From contig MWBZ01000022.1 in assembly GCA_002069765.1 (NCBI GenBank), positions 1-52,875 of the forward strand: 52,875 nt of DNA, read 5' to 3'. Below, piece after piece: positions 16,735 through 23,917 of this stretch (positions are counted from its first letter, which is position 1; each line of letters begins with the position of its first letter). Origin of the DNA: a bacterium ADurb.Bin243 (GTDB lineage: Bacteria > Muiribacteriota > UBA9980). The notes below the pieces were generated by a model. The model was not told where the DNA came from and searched no databases. It was given only the letters and a program-made list of their open reading frames with translations. The position numbers and the translations under genes are program-made.

Positions 16735-17706
16735 GTGTGCAGCGATAAATTAGAAATAACCGAATTCAATCTTGAACAGATCATATGCGAAGTAATCAGT
16801 ATCACTAACGTAGATGCTATGAACCGCAATATCAAGTTGCTTTACAACATAGACGGCAGACTTAACGTCAATATTTTCACCGACTCCAATAAGCTGCGTT
16901 ATGTTATTTTAAATGCTGTGCAATATGTCATAAGCACTTCGGTCAATAACGCCGTCATAGATTTGAATATAATAGTCGAAAAACAGAACTCGACCAACGT
17001 AACCGTCAGGTTTGAAATTAAAAACAGCTCCAGCAAGGCGGAAATAAGCGGAAAGCTTATTAATGCGGGGGCGGGCGTTCCCTCTATAGAAGACGAGCTT
17101 ATCAATTCGAACGATCTTGTCAAAAAAATGGGCGGCGGAAAGATAAATATAGTTTACGGCAAAAATCCTGATAATATTCTTATCAGTTTTGTTTTAGATT
17201 TTTTTAAAGGCGGCTTTATAACTCTTATTAAGCCTAATGAAATCGGAACGGCCTTAAGCGAAGAATTCGACGGAATCAAACCCTGCAAAGTGCTTCTGGT
17301 AGAAGATAATACTTCGAACGCTCAGCTCACTATCGAGTTGCTTACGCAGTTTTACAATCATGAAGTCACATGGGTAGAAAACGGCCTTCTGGCCGTCGAA
17401 GCCGTTCAAAAAGATCTTTATGACGCCATTTTAATGGATATCCAGATGCCGGTAATGGACGGATTCGAAGCGTCGCGCCGCATACGCGACAACGGTAACA
17501 ATACTCCTATAATCGCTCTTACGGCCGCAATAATGCCGTGGTCCTACGACGAATGCATAAACTCCGGCATGGACGCTTTTATTTCAAAACCGGCCGGCGT
17601 TAAAAAGCTCGGGTTAATGATTAAAAACACCATAGAAAAAAGAAAATTTATAAACACGCAGAAGCATTCGTCTTCTTTAAACGATCCTTCTGAAAATAAA
17701 AAATAA
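16735..17706 (+). CDS. Degenerate histidine-kinase ATPase-like domain fused to a response-regulator receiver
   Basis: This 323-residue protein starts at GTG (SD AAGGTG). Residues about 7-165 align in pattern with the start of a HATPase_c domain ('EFNLEQIICEVI', 'TDSNKLRYVILNAVQYVIS'). There is no upstream His-box, the second Asn of the N-box is gone, and no GTGLGL-type G2 box is visible, so ATP binding is doubtful. Residues about 185-310 are an intact REC domain: LLVEDN acidic pocket, 'AILMDIQMPVMDGF' phospho-acceptor Asp, Thr in 'ALTAA' and Lys in 'ISKPAG'. It has its own promoter and terminator, so it does not look like a broken gene. It may receive phosphate from a separate kinase. Confidence 0.72.
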   Translation: MCSDKLEITEFNLEQIICEVISITNVDAMNRNIKLLYNIDGRLNVNIFTDSNKLRYVILNAVQYVISTSVNNAVIDLNIIVEKQNSTNVTVRFEIKNSSSKAEISGKLINAGAGVPSIEDELINSNDLVKKMGGGKINIVYGKNPDNILISFVLDFFKGGFITLIKPNEIGTALSEEFDGIKPCKVLLVEDNTSNAQLTIELLTQFYNHEVTWVENGLLAVEAVQKDLYDAILMDIQMPVMDGFEASRRIRDNGNNTPIIALTAAIMPWSYDECINSGMDAFISKPAGVKKLGLMIKNTIEKRKFINTQKHSSSLNDPSENKK

Positions 17707-17732
17707 TTTTATAGAGTAATCTAAATAATAAT

Positions 17733-17765
17733 AAAAACGCCGGAAATTCGACCGGCGTTTTTTAT
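17733..17765. terminator. Intrinsic terminator
   Basis: AACGCCGG pairs with CCGGCGTT around a short loop, with A-run and T-run. It ends the kinase-like/REC gene. Confidence 0.9.
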
Positions 17766-17794
17766 TTTGAATTGAGTGTATTGAGCAAAAAGCG

Positions 17795-17825
17795 AAAAAA
17801 AAGCCGTTATGCAAACGGCTTTTTT
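17795..17825. terminator. Intrinsic terminator
   Basis: AAGCCGTT (17801-17808) pairs with AACGGCTT (17814-17821), flanked by A- and T-runs. It is placed to end the minus-strand lysozyme-like gene. Confidence 0.85.
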
Positions 17826-17859
17826 CAGGAAGTTATTTTATTATGTTTTCTTTCAGGGT

Positions 17860-19188
17860 TTAAAAAAATGAAATATAGATGCTTCTGAACAGCTTTCCGC
17901 CGTGTTTATGAGGCGTGTACATGTACTGGGCGTAAGTGGCGGCGTTCTTAATATTTATGGTTTCCCCGTCGATTTTCATGGGTATGGATTCCTGGTTTGA
18001 AAGCTTGGAAAGGCCTATGTTGTAATGGTTGCGCATGGTTTTTGCGCCGTATTCGATCTGTTTTTCAAGGCCCTGATATTTGGTGTTCCAGTTGCCGCCG
18101 TCGTAAGCGCCGCAGCCTAAAGCCCAATCGAGCTGCTTTTGCGTGGCGGTTTTCTTGGTGACCAGGCCCTGCTCGGTTTGAAGGCGGGCGAGAAGGACTT
18201 TGGGTGAAATGCCGTATTTATGGGCTGCTTCATATATCATATCCGCGGGGTATTTTCCATCGACCGGCCTTGATAAAACCGACTGCTTGGACGAAAGGAA
18301 GTTCTGTATCTGGTTTCTCGACATCGAGTTCGTGTCTATGTAAGCTCGGTCAGATATCATATAATCGTAACGAAGTTCGTTCTGCCACGAATTGTCGTCG
18401 AGGTTGGACGTTATATTTCCGTTGTTGGAGTTGTTGTTAGAAGGCGGATTTGGAACTGAAAGATTTTGCGTGCCGACATATCTTTTTATCTGGATAACGA
18501 GATTTGTGGAATCCTGTTCGTACATTTTTTCCTGCTGATTGCGGTTGCTTTTAAGCAAAAGATTCATGGAGACGTTGAGGAACCTTTCCTGAGCTTTTTT
18601 ATAGAGGGCTACGCGTTCTGATTCGGTGGGAGCCGTTTTGGCCATTTCGAGATAACATCTGCCCTGCCAGTATATCGATTGGTAGTAATACTTTCCGTCT
18701 AGCTCGGCCTTTCTTTGAGCCATCTGGTATAAAGTAAGCGCGTCTTTGTAATTGCCCGTCACGAAATTCATTTCACCGAGGGCGAAATCGTTGACGTGCG
18801 AAGGAACTTTGTTAAGAAGGACTTTGAGGCGTTCTAAAAACTGATAGCCTATTTTATTGAATATGTTAGGTTTTTTATAAGAATCGCCGGAAGAGGCGCC
18901 CTGGGCGTCGGAAACCGCGTCTGATGGAGCGGATACCTGTTCGGAACCGCCGGTCAATTCGTTGTATTTTTTTGCGAGGTTTTGATAGTCGTTGAACCAT
19001 TTCTGGGCTTCGGCGCAATTAGGGCCGCCGAGCGTAGAAGCGTCAACATAGTTGCGGTAGGCGATCTGGAGCGACTGCTGCAGACGGGTTATTTCTTCGC
19101 TGGACGCCGAAAACGACGAATGCACGAAAATGAAAGTGAATACGGTAATTATAGCAAGACCGACCCATATACGATTGTTCTTATACAT
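17860..19188 (-). CDS. Exported protein with C-terminal lysozyme-like domain
   Basis: This 442-residue protein has a signal peptide (residues about 8-30, ending VHSSFSAS). The middle (about 115-220) is TPR-like ('FALGEMNFVTGNYKDALTLYQMA', 'IYWQGRCYLEMA'), followed by an Asn/Ser-rich linker. The C-terminal part (about 300-440) resembles lysozyme-like/soluble transglycosylase folds: 'ADMIYEAAHKYGISPKVLLARLQTEQGLV' with a candidate catalytic Glu in LQTEQ, then 'LDWALGCGAYDGG' and 'TYAQYMYTPHKH'. It could cleave glycan strands in the periplasm. SD AGGTGAG lies 6 bases before the ATG at 19188. It is monocistronic and transcribed away from the lipase gene. Confidence 0.6.
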   Translation of the reverse strand: MYKNNRIWVGLAIITVFTFIFVHSSFSASSEEITRLQQSLQIAYRNYVDASTLGGPNCAEAQKWFNDYQNLAKKYNELTGGSEQVSAPSDAVSDAQGASSGDSYKKPNIFNKIGYQFLERLKVLLNKVPSHVNDFALGEMNFVTGNYKDALTLYQMAQRKAELDGKYYYQSIYWQGRCYLEMAKTAPTESERVALYKKAQERFLNVSMNLLLKSNRNQQEKMYEQDSTNLVIQIKRYVGTQNLSVPNPPSNNNSNNGNITSNLDDNSWQNELRYDYMISDRAYIDTNSMSRNQIQNFLSSKQSVLSRPVDGKYPADMIYEAAHKYGISPKVLLARLQTEQGLVTKKTATQKQLDWALGCGAYDGGNWNTKYQGLEKQIEYGAKTMRNHYNIGLSKLSNQESIPMKIDGETINIKNAATYAQYMYTPHKHGGKLFRSIYISFF

Positions 19189-19336
19189 AAGATACTCACC
19201 TGCTTTATTTATTTTATTTTAATATTCGAATTAACAATACAATTATACAAAACCAAATTGAAGATGTCAATTTTTTTCGGGCATTTTTATCCAGCTATTT
19301 AAATTTTTTATTGATGACAATATTATTTGAATTTAA

Positions 19337-19365
19337 TTGAATGAATCGAAATTTTATGGTATAAT
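19337..19365 (+). promoter_or_regulatory. Promoter for the lipase-phaR pair
   Basis: TTGAAT (19337-19342), 17 bases, TATAAT (19360-19365) with extended -10 TGG. A leader of about 30 bases precedes the start. Confidence 0.65.
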
Positions 19366-19398
19366 TATTGTGTATTTTTCATTAAAGTAAGGGGTGGG

Positions 19399-20706
19399 AT
19401 GTATCAGATGAAAAAAAGCGCAGTAGTGGTTTTTGCGATCGCAATAGTTTTAATGGCAACCAGTTTTTCGTTCGCCGGCGGTTTTATCGATAAGCCGGTC
19501 AATGTTATAGGCCCCGAAGAAGCCGCGCCCTGGGCTAAAATCGAATGCCTTTCCGACGCGGCGCCGGGCTTCGTTTTTGAAGAATTTCATCCGCAGTGCA
19601 AACAAACGCATACCGTTTTAAAAAGCGCTTTTATGAGCGAAGAGCCCCACTCGAAATATTTTCTGCTTCACTACGCGCCGGGCTGGGACAAAAAGACCGA
19701 TAAAACTCCCGTGCTTCTCGTGCACGGCGCCGGCAGCCACGCTTTCCATTCGTGGGCGCATCCTTATTTTATGCAGGCGCCCGATCCTAAAAATATTGAA
19801 AAACCGGGTTTAATGCAGTTTCTTGTTGAAAAAGGATATCCGGTTTTTGCTATAACATTTTCGCATCCGCACGGCGATAACTTTCTTCAGGCCCAGCAGC
19901 TGGCTAACGCCATCGGCAGAATCAAAACCGTTTTAAACGGCGGCGCGGATTTTAAAGTGGATATCGTTTGCCACAGCAAGGGCGCTATGGCGACCCGCAT
20001 TTATTTAAGCGACATAAGCGACCAGTATGAAAAATATAAATGGATAACGCCTTTTAAAAATGACGTTAGAAAAGTCGTTTTCGTGGCTTCTCCGCTACGG
20101 GGGCTCGACACTTCCTACAGGTACTACGCTTACAGCCTCACGGTAATGCTCAAAGACATCGGCGCGCCCATGGCGCCCAAATCTCTTGTTTATATGGGCG
20201 GCATAATAGATCTCAAAGACTACAACAAAAAATTTCCCGGCCAGGACCAGATGCTAAACAACTGGGTCAGAGACGGCATCGACTTTAACCGTCAGAGCTA
20301 TACGGCCGACATGAATCTTACCATGCACGCTCTGTACAATGGCGGCGACACAACGCTGCTTTGCTCCGAGGGAATAGACAGCGCGATAAAAAAATCCGGA
20401 AATGTAATTGAAACGCTCTGCCGTAAAGGGATAGATCCGTCGGTTACGGCTTTCATTCTCGCGGGCACCAAGCAGGATATCGACAATATTCAAATCGGCC
20501 CATGGAAGATTCCGGTCGGAGAAATGGCCGATCACAGCGACGGTGTTTTGTTTTTGAAAAGCGCCATATACAAGCGCGGCCTTACGGCGCGCGGAGCTAA
20601 AGTGGAAGCGGTCAAGACCGTTAAAACCCATCATGTCGGCCTCATAGTGCTTCCGGAGGCTTTAAATTTTATCGAGGGGGCTTTAAGTGGAAGAGATAAT
20701 AATTAA
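19399..20706 (+). CDS. Exported lipase-like alpha/beta hydrolase
   Basis: This 435-residue protein has a signal peptide (KKSAVVVFAIAIVLMATSFSFAG). The lipase fold is marked by 'PVLLVHGAGSHAFHSW' (oxyanion-hole region, about 104-119) and 'VDIVCHSKGAMATR', where Ser193 is the nucleophile in an atypical C-H-S-K-G elbow. 'ADHSDGVLF' and 'KTHHVGLI' are candidates for the Asp and His positions. The gene overlaps phaR by 20 bases, so a role in PHA metabolism is likely: a periplasmic or secreted PHB depolymerase (PhaZ7-like enzymes are secreted lipase-type) or a lipase feeding the locus. The start could be 19399 or the in-frame ATG at 19408. The substrate is inferred from position only. Confidence 0.7.
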   Translation: MYQMKKSAVVVFAIAIVLMATSFSFAGGFIDKPVNVIGPEEAAPWAKIECLSDAAPGFVFEEFHPQCKQTHTVLKSAFMSEEPHSKYFLLHYAPGWDKKTDKTPVLLVHGAGSHAFHSWAHPYFMQAPDPKNIEKPGLMQFLVEKGYPVFAITFSHPHGDNFLQAQQLANAIGRIKTVLNGGADFKVDIVCHSKGAMATRIYLSDISDQYEKYKWITPFKNDVRKVVFVASPLRGLDTSYRYYAYSLTVMLKDIGAPMAPKSLVYMGGIIDLKDYNKKFPGQDQMLNNWVRDGIDFNRQSYTADMNLTMHALYNGGDTTLLCSEGIDSAIKKSGNVIETLCRKGIDPSVTAFILAGTKQDIDNIQIGPWKIPVGEMADHSDGVLFLKSAIYKRGLTARGAKVEAVKTVKTHHVGLIVLPEALNFIEGALSGRDNN

Positions 20707-21175
20707 GAAATATGAAAATCGCCGGCTGTATTGCGTCAATACCGCTAAGTACGTTTCTATAACCGATATCCGCGATATGATCGCGGAAGGAAAAAACATT
20801 AAAGTCGTAGAAAAGGCCACGGGCAAAGATATTACAAAATATGTGCTGATGCAGGTTTTGCTCGAGGAGCGCTACGAAGTCATGCCGGAGTTTTTTATAA
20901 AGATATTAATACAGTCTCCCGCTAAAATACTCGAACAATTCTTCCAGGGCTATTTTCCGTATATGTTCGAATACTTTTTAAAGATGCGTGAAAATCAGAT
21001 GATGAATATGCAGTTCCCCAATATGATGTTCGGCCAGCAGCCCAATCCGTTCGGCGGTTTCAATATGATGCCGCAGATGCCTCAAATGCCGAATATGGCA
21101 ACCATGGCCAATCCCGCCGCTATGATGGAAGAAATAATAAAAAGGCTGGCGGAGCTCGAGAAGAAGCTGAAATAG
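20687..21175 (+). CDS. phaR: PHA synthesis repressor/regulator PhaR
   Basis: This 162-residue protein starts at GTG. Residues 1-60 are the PHB/PHA accumulation regulator DNA-binding domain ('IIKKYENRRLYCVNTAKYVS', 'TDIRDMI', 'VEKATGKDIT'). The middle matches the PHB_acc repeat ('VLLEERYEVMPEFFIKILIQS'). The tail is a Met/Pro/Gln-rich stretch (about 103-140) followed by a short amphipathic helix. In proteobacteria PhaR binds DNA upstream of phasin genes and is titrated off by nascent PHA granules. Here it sits just upstream of the noncoding region and four phasin-like genes. It overlaps the lipase gene and ends at a strong terminator. Confidence 0.92.
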   Translation: MEEIIIKKYENRRLYCVNTAKYVSITDIRDMIAEGKNIKVVEKATGKDITKYVLMQVLLEERYEVMPEFFIKILIQSPAKILEQFFQGYFPYMFEYFLKMRENQMMNMQFPNMMFGQQPNPFGGFNMMPQMPQMPNMATMANPAAMMEEIIKRLAELEKKLK

Positions 21176-21211
21176 CCTTCTGGAAAAGCGATCCGAAAAT
21201 AATCAAAAATA

Positions 21212-21254
21212 CAAAATGCAACAGGCCGCCTACCGGGCGGCCTGTTGCATTTTG
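21212..21254 (+). terminator. Very strong hairpin terminator after phaR
   Basis: A perfect 19-bp inverted repeat (21212-21230 with 21236-21254) around the loop TACCG. The arms begin CAAAATGCAACAGG. The T-run is part of the 3' arm. Confidence 0.85.
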
Positions 21255-21413
21255 CGCTGCGGCATGAGAGGGTTAAATAGTGAATAGTGCAGAGTGGATA
21301 GTGAATAGTTAAGGCTGGGGCTCGCCCAGCGAGCTTTATTTGATTAACTCGTGCGTTGACAATAAAACCTTTTATTTTATTCCAAAGCCATTAATGCAAT
21401 TTTTAACAAGTTA

Positions 21414-21501
21414 CTTTGCATTTTAGCTGGTAGTTTTGGGCAGGTGCCAGACAAGTTTTTTCGGGGACGCGTTCAAAAATCCCTCCGGGATTTTTGCCGC
21501 T
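21414..21501 (+). repeat. Repeat A, copy 1
   Basis: An 88-base unit sharing an identical 56-base core (21446-21501) with copy 2. The core begins GCCAGACAAG and contains a perfect hairpin, CAAAAATCCC-TCC-GGGATTTTTG (21474-21496). Confidence 0.9.
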
Positions 21502-21517
21502 CGTGCTCGGCTCCGCA

Positions 21518-21554
21518 GCACGCCGTTGCCGTCCATGGCGCATGCTGCATTAGG
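21518..21554 (+). repeat. Repeat C, copy 1
   Basis: 37 bases beginning GCACGCCGTTGCCG, one mismatch from copy 2 (21872-21908). It lies to the right of repeat A copy 1. Confidence 0.9.
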
Positions 21555-21581
21555 TCCTCCGTGCCTCGAATCTTGCCTACC

Positions 21582-21670
21582 CTTTGCATGTTAGCTGTAA
21601 GTGTTGGGCAGGGCGCCAGACAAGTTTTTTCGGGGACGCGTTCAAAAATCCCTCCGGGATTTTTGCCGCT
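21582..21670 (+). repeat. Repeat A, copy 2
   Basis: The identical core lies at 21615-21670. The left flank (CTTTGCATG...TTAGCTG...TGGGCAGG) is about 80% similar to that of copy 1. With repeat B at 21710-21767 it forms a unit bounded by imperfect inverted ends. Confidence 0.9.
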
Positions 21671-21709
21671 TGAGCTCAGCGCCTCACGCCCCTCCTGGGC
21701 TCCGGCGCT

Positions 21710-21767
21710 TCCGCTACACCCCTCAAAAATTTTGTCTGGCCCCTGCTACAAGCTTAAAAGCAATTTT
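21710..21767 (-). repeat. Repeat B, copy 1 (inverted relative to A)
   Basis: 39 bases (21710-21748) identical to copy 2. Its reverse complement reads AGCAGGGGCCAGACAAAATT and resembles the left end of repeat A, so A and B look like the two ends of one element. Confidence 0.85.
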
Positions 21768-21871
21768 AACAATGGATTACCACCTGAAAGCACTTTTTAT
21801 AGACTGGTTAACACAAAAGCCTATTATAAAACCATAATGTTGACTAACCAGCAAGCCATTATTGTTGCGCT

Positions 21872-21908
21872 GCACGCCGTTGCCGTCCATGGCGCATACT
21901 GCATTAGG
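21872..21908 (+). repeat. Repeat C, copy 2
   Basis: Matches 21518-21554 with one difference. Here it lies to the left of repeat B copy 2 and has no repeat A beside it. Confidence 0.9.
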
Positions 21909-21950
21909 GCATCCGTGCCCCGATCTCGCCCCTCCCTGGGCTCCAGGGCC

Positions 21951-22007
21951 TCCGCTACACCCCTCAAAAATTTTGTCTGGCCCCTGCTATTAGCTTAAAA
22001 GCAATTT
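21951..22007 (-). repeat. Repeat B, copy 2
   Basis: 39 identical bases (21951-21989) plus a shared AGCTTAAAAGCAATTT flank. It ends the repeat array. Confidence 0.85.
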
Positions 22008-22081
22008 AAAAACAAGTTTATTAACCAAAAGGTATAATATAAAACATTAATGTTGACTCACTTGTAAGCCATTATTGCAGC

Positions 22082-22107
22082 GCAGACGCGCGCATGCGCG
22101 CGTCTGC
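22082..22107. repeat. Perfect 26-bp palindrome of alternating GC
   Basis: Each 13-base half, GCAGACGCGCGCA, is the exact reverse complement of the other. There is no loop and no T-run, so it is more like a protein-binding or recombination site than a terminator. Confidence 0.85.
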
Positions 22108-22278
22108 AAACAAAAAGAAATAGAAAAATAGAAAGCGAAACATAAAAGAAATTTAAAGCCACTACCGAAAAAAAAGCATGCTGAAAAGAGCATAACTGAA
22201 TTAAATTAAAGCCACGGCAGAAAAGCCGGCACTCCACAAGCATAAAGCGTCAGGCGATTTCGGGGTTGGAAGGGATTT

Positions 22279-22318
22279 TAAGGGAAGGGAGGGGCCATTG
22301 GCACCTCGCCTTCCCTTA
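22279..22318. other. Long imperfect hairpin upstream of the phasin promoter
   Basis: TAAGGGAAGG (22279-22288) pairs with CCTTCCCTTA (22309-22318), and GAGG/CCTC extend the stem inward past one bulged G. It is followed by an A-run, not a T-run. On the minus strand it would be followed by T-rich sequence only distally. Confidence 0.55.
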
Positions 22319-22399
22319 TCGAAAAAAGTAAAATTTTTAATTGTATTTTACACGCTCGAAATCAAAAAAACGAAAATATTTTTAAAAAACAAAAAAATG

Positions 22400-22410
22400 C
22401 TGCTTTGCAA
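22400..22410. promoter_or_regulatory. Candidate PhaR operator
   Basis: CTGCTTTGCAA is one base from a CTGC-N3-GCAG palindrome, the type of TGC-rich site I recall for proteobacterial PhaR. It lies 63 bases upstream of the phasin -35. The assignment rests on motif memory and context. Confidence 0.35.
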
Positions 22411-22472
22411 CATGGGTAAAAACGTTTGTAGTGTTGTGTTTATGTAGAAATAAAAATATTTTCAAAAAAATC

Positions 22473-22501
22473 TTGACACGGTGCAAAAAATATGCTAAAA
22501 T
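22473..22501 (+). promoter_or_regulatory. Strong promoter for the phasin operon
   Basis: TTGACA (22473-22478), 17 bases, TAAAAT (22496-22501) with extended -10 TGC. A leader of about 140 bases separates it from the first phasin gene, room for further control. Confidence 0.8.
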
Positions 22502-22646
22502 TAAATCGTTGAATGACGATAGATTAATTGAAAACGAAATAATGCGATGCAAAAAAACGCGCCGGAATAAAACGGCCGGGTAAATTAAAAGAATATAAAA
22601 AGAATACAAAATAAAATCAAATAATTAAATTAATGGAGGAGTTAAA

Positions 22647-23051
22647 ATGATGAATCAGATTAAAAATTACAATGAAATGGTTGAAGGCATTAACGAAACG
22701 ATTAAGAAAAATTTAGAAACGATTAAAAACACGGTGAAGACGAGAATCGAAACTACCGAGCAGACTGTAGCGAAAAACACCGACACTCAGTTCACATATT
22801 TCGTATCCACGTTAAACCAGCTTACCAACAACTATTTGAACTACTTCGCATCCAATATGAACAACATCAATGCCGGCTGGCATAATCTTACCAAAGAAAG
22901 AGAACAGATTAAAAACGTATGCATCAACTCGATAGATTCGGCTTACGATAACTTTATAAAGCATATGCCTCAATCGGTAATTAACGAAATCAAGCCGGAA
23001 ACGAAACCTGAAACGGCGAAAACCGAAACGATAAAAACCGGCAAAAAATAA
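22647..23051 (+). CDS. Phasin-like granule protein 1
   Basis: This 134-residue, all-helical protein has no signal peptide. It is rich in Asn, Thr, Lys and Glu with few hydrophobic blocks, as expected for phasins, which coat PHA granules through amphipathic helices. 'FTYFVSTLNQLTNNYLNYFASNMNNINAGWHNLTKEREQIKNVC' corresponds in layout to the 'YFxYLNTNINYLNTIW' block of the three genes downstream. It is the most diverged of the four and has a Thr/Lys/Glu-rich tail. The SD GGAGGAG is very strong (5 bases from the ATG), as suits an abundant structural protein. It is first in the operon behind the 22473 promoter. Confidence 0.7.
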   Translation: MMNQIKNYNEMVEGINETIKKNLETIKNTVKTRIETTEQTVAKNTDTQFTYFVSTLNQLTNNYLNYFASNMNNINAGWHNLTKEREQIKNVCINSIDSAYDNFIKHMPQSVINEIKPETKPETAKTETIKTGKK

Positions 23052-23112
23052 TTTTGCGATCTGACATAATAAATGACTTTAAAAATAAAGACCGAATTAA
23101 TGGAGGAGTAAA

Positions 23113-23427
23113 ATGAACAATCAATTAAACGACCTGGCTAAATCTTATAACGAATACGCGGTCAAAAATTTAGAGATGGTTAATAAGTTTTATAAGCTTA
23201 CGATCGAAGAAAACCAGCAGTACGTATTGAACAACTCGCAGACTTTCTTTACACAGATCAGCGCCAATTTGAATTATCTGATGACGGCATATAACTCTTA
23301 CATTAAAGACCGCGAAACGCTTAATAAGGCTTATATGGATAACATGGATAAGCTGTATAAAAACTTTCAGAAAGTATATGCCGATGTTTGCGAAAAAACG
23401 GCGGCTTCGGTAAAAGACAATAAGTAA
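23113..23427 (+). CDS. Phasin-like granule protein 2
   Basis: This 104-residue helical protein is preceded by GGAGGAG. 'KNLEMVNKFYKLTIEENQQYVLNN' and 'ISANLNYLMTAYNSYIKDRE' match the 'KNLEMMNKFWK...EQN' and 'LNTNINYLNTIW' blocks of phasin-like proteins 3 and 4. No catalytic motif or membrane segment is present. It is 61 bases after gene 1, without an intervening terminator. The phasin call rests on size, composition, tandem repetition and the flanking PHA genes. It could be a related granule-associated helper protein. Confidence 0.7.
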   Translation: MNNQLNDLAKSYNEYAVKNLEMVNKFYKLTIEENQQYVLNNSQTFFTQISANLNYLMTAYNSYIKDRETLNKAYMDNMDKLYKNFQKVYADVCEKTAASVKDNK

Positions 23428-23485
23428 CAGTTCTGAAAATAAAAATCCAAATAAAAAAAATTAAAATTAACAGGAGGAGTTTAAA

Positions 23486-23803
23486 ATGACAACACCTAAC
23501 GCGATGAACTACTGGGCAGAATTGACAAAGGATTTCAGCGAACTGACGACAAAAAACCTCGAAATGATGAACAAATTCTGGAAAACTTCGGGCGAACAGA
23601 ACGAAGAGATAATCTCGAAAAACATGGAAAACTATTTCAACTACCTTAACACCAATATCGACTATCTCAACACGATCTGGAAGAACAACCAGAACTCCGG
23701 CAAAGAATTCCGTGAAACATTCCGCAGCCAGATGGAAGATATCAACTCGCAGATCATGAAAGTTTACCGCGAAACCACCAGACCCATGACGCAGAGCAAA
23801 TAA
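23486..23803 (+). CDS. Phasin-like granule protein 3
   Basis: This 105-residue protein shares 'TKNLEMMNKFWKTSGEQNEE' and 'YLNTNIDYLNTIWKNN' almost word for word with protein 4, so these two are recent duplicates. The predicted structure is two long amphipathic helices. The SD is AGGAGGAG. The tail is basic (TRPMTQSK). It probably coats PHA granules and controls their number and size. A gap of about 114 bases to gene 4 contains no clear terminator. Confidence 0.72.
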   Translation: MTTPNAMNYWAELTKDFSELTTKNLEMMNKFWKTSGEQNEEIISKNMENYFNYLNTNIDYLNTIWKNNQNSGKEFRETFRSQMEDINSQIMKVYRETTRPMTQSK

Positions 23804-23917
23804 TGCGATTCCGCGGCGCAAAACGATCCGGTGAAAATACCGTGCCGGCAACGAAAAGCGGAAATTAAAAAATAAAGTTAAATTTAGAAAAAAAATAAAA
23901 TTTTAAGGAGATATAAA

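Larger units (their letters stand above)
21255..22470. other. Long noncoding region with rearranged repeats
   Basis: No credible gene lies between the phaR terminator and the phasin promoter. Frames here run through GC-rich repeats, lack SD sequences and give Arg/Pro/Ser-rich products. The region contains short GTGAATAG-type direct repeats (about 21280-21310), a block of direct and inverted repeats (21414-22007), two copies of a repeat beginning AATGTTGACT (21836-21870, 22049-22083), a 26-bp palindrome, an A-rich stretch (22108-22250) and a long hairpin (22279-22318). Confidence 0.75.

Noticed and set aside
21444-21998. A 184-codon open frame (+) and an overlapping 78-codon frame across the repeat region
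   Set aside because: They run through direct repeats, lack SD sequences, and the products are Arg/Pro/Ser-rich with the same peptide repeated because the DNA repeats. Noncoding repeats explain them better.
21414-22007. CRISPR array
   Set aside because: The repeats are few, of different kinds, of unequal spacing and partly inverted, and no cas genes are present.
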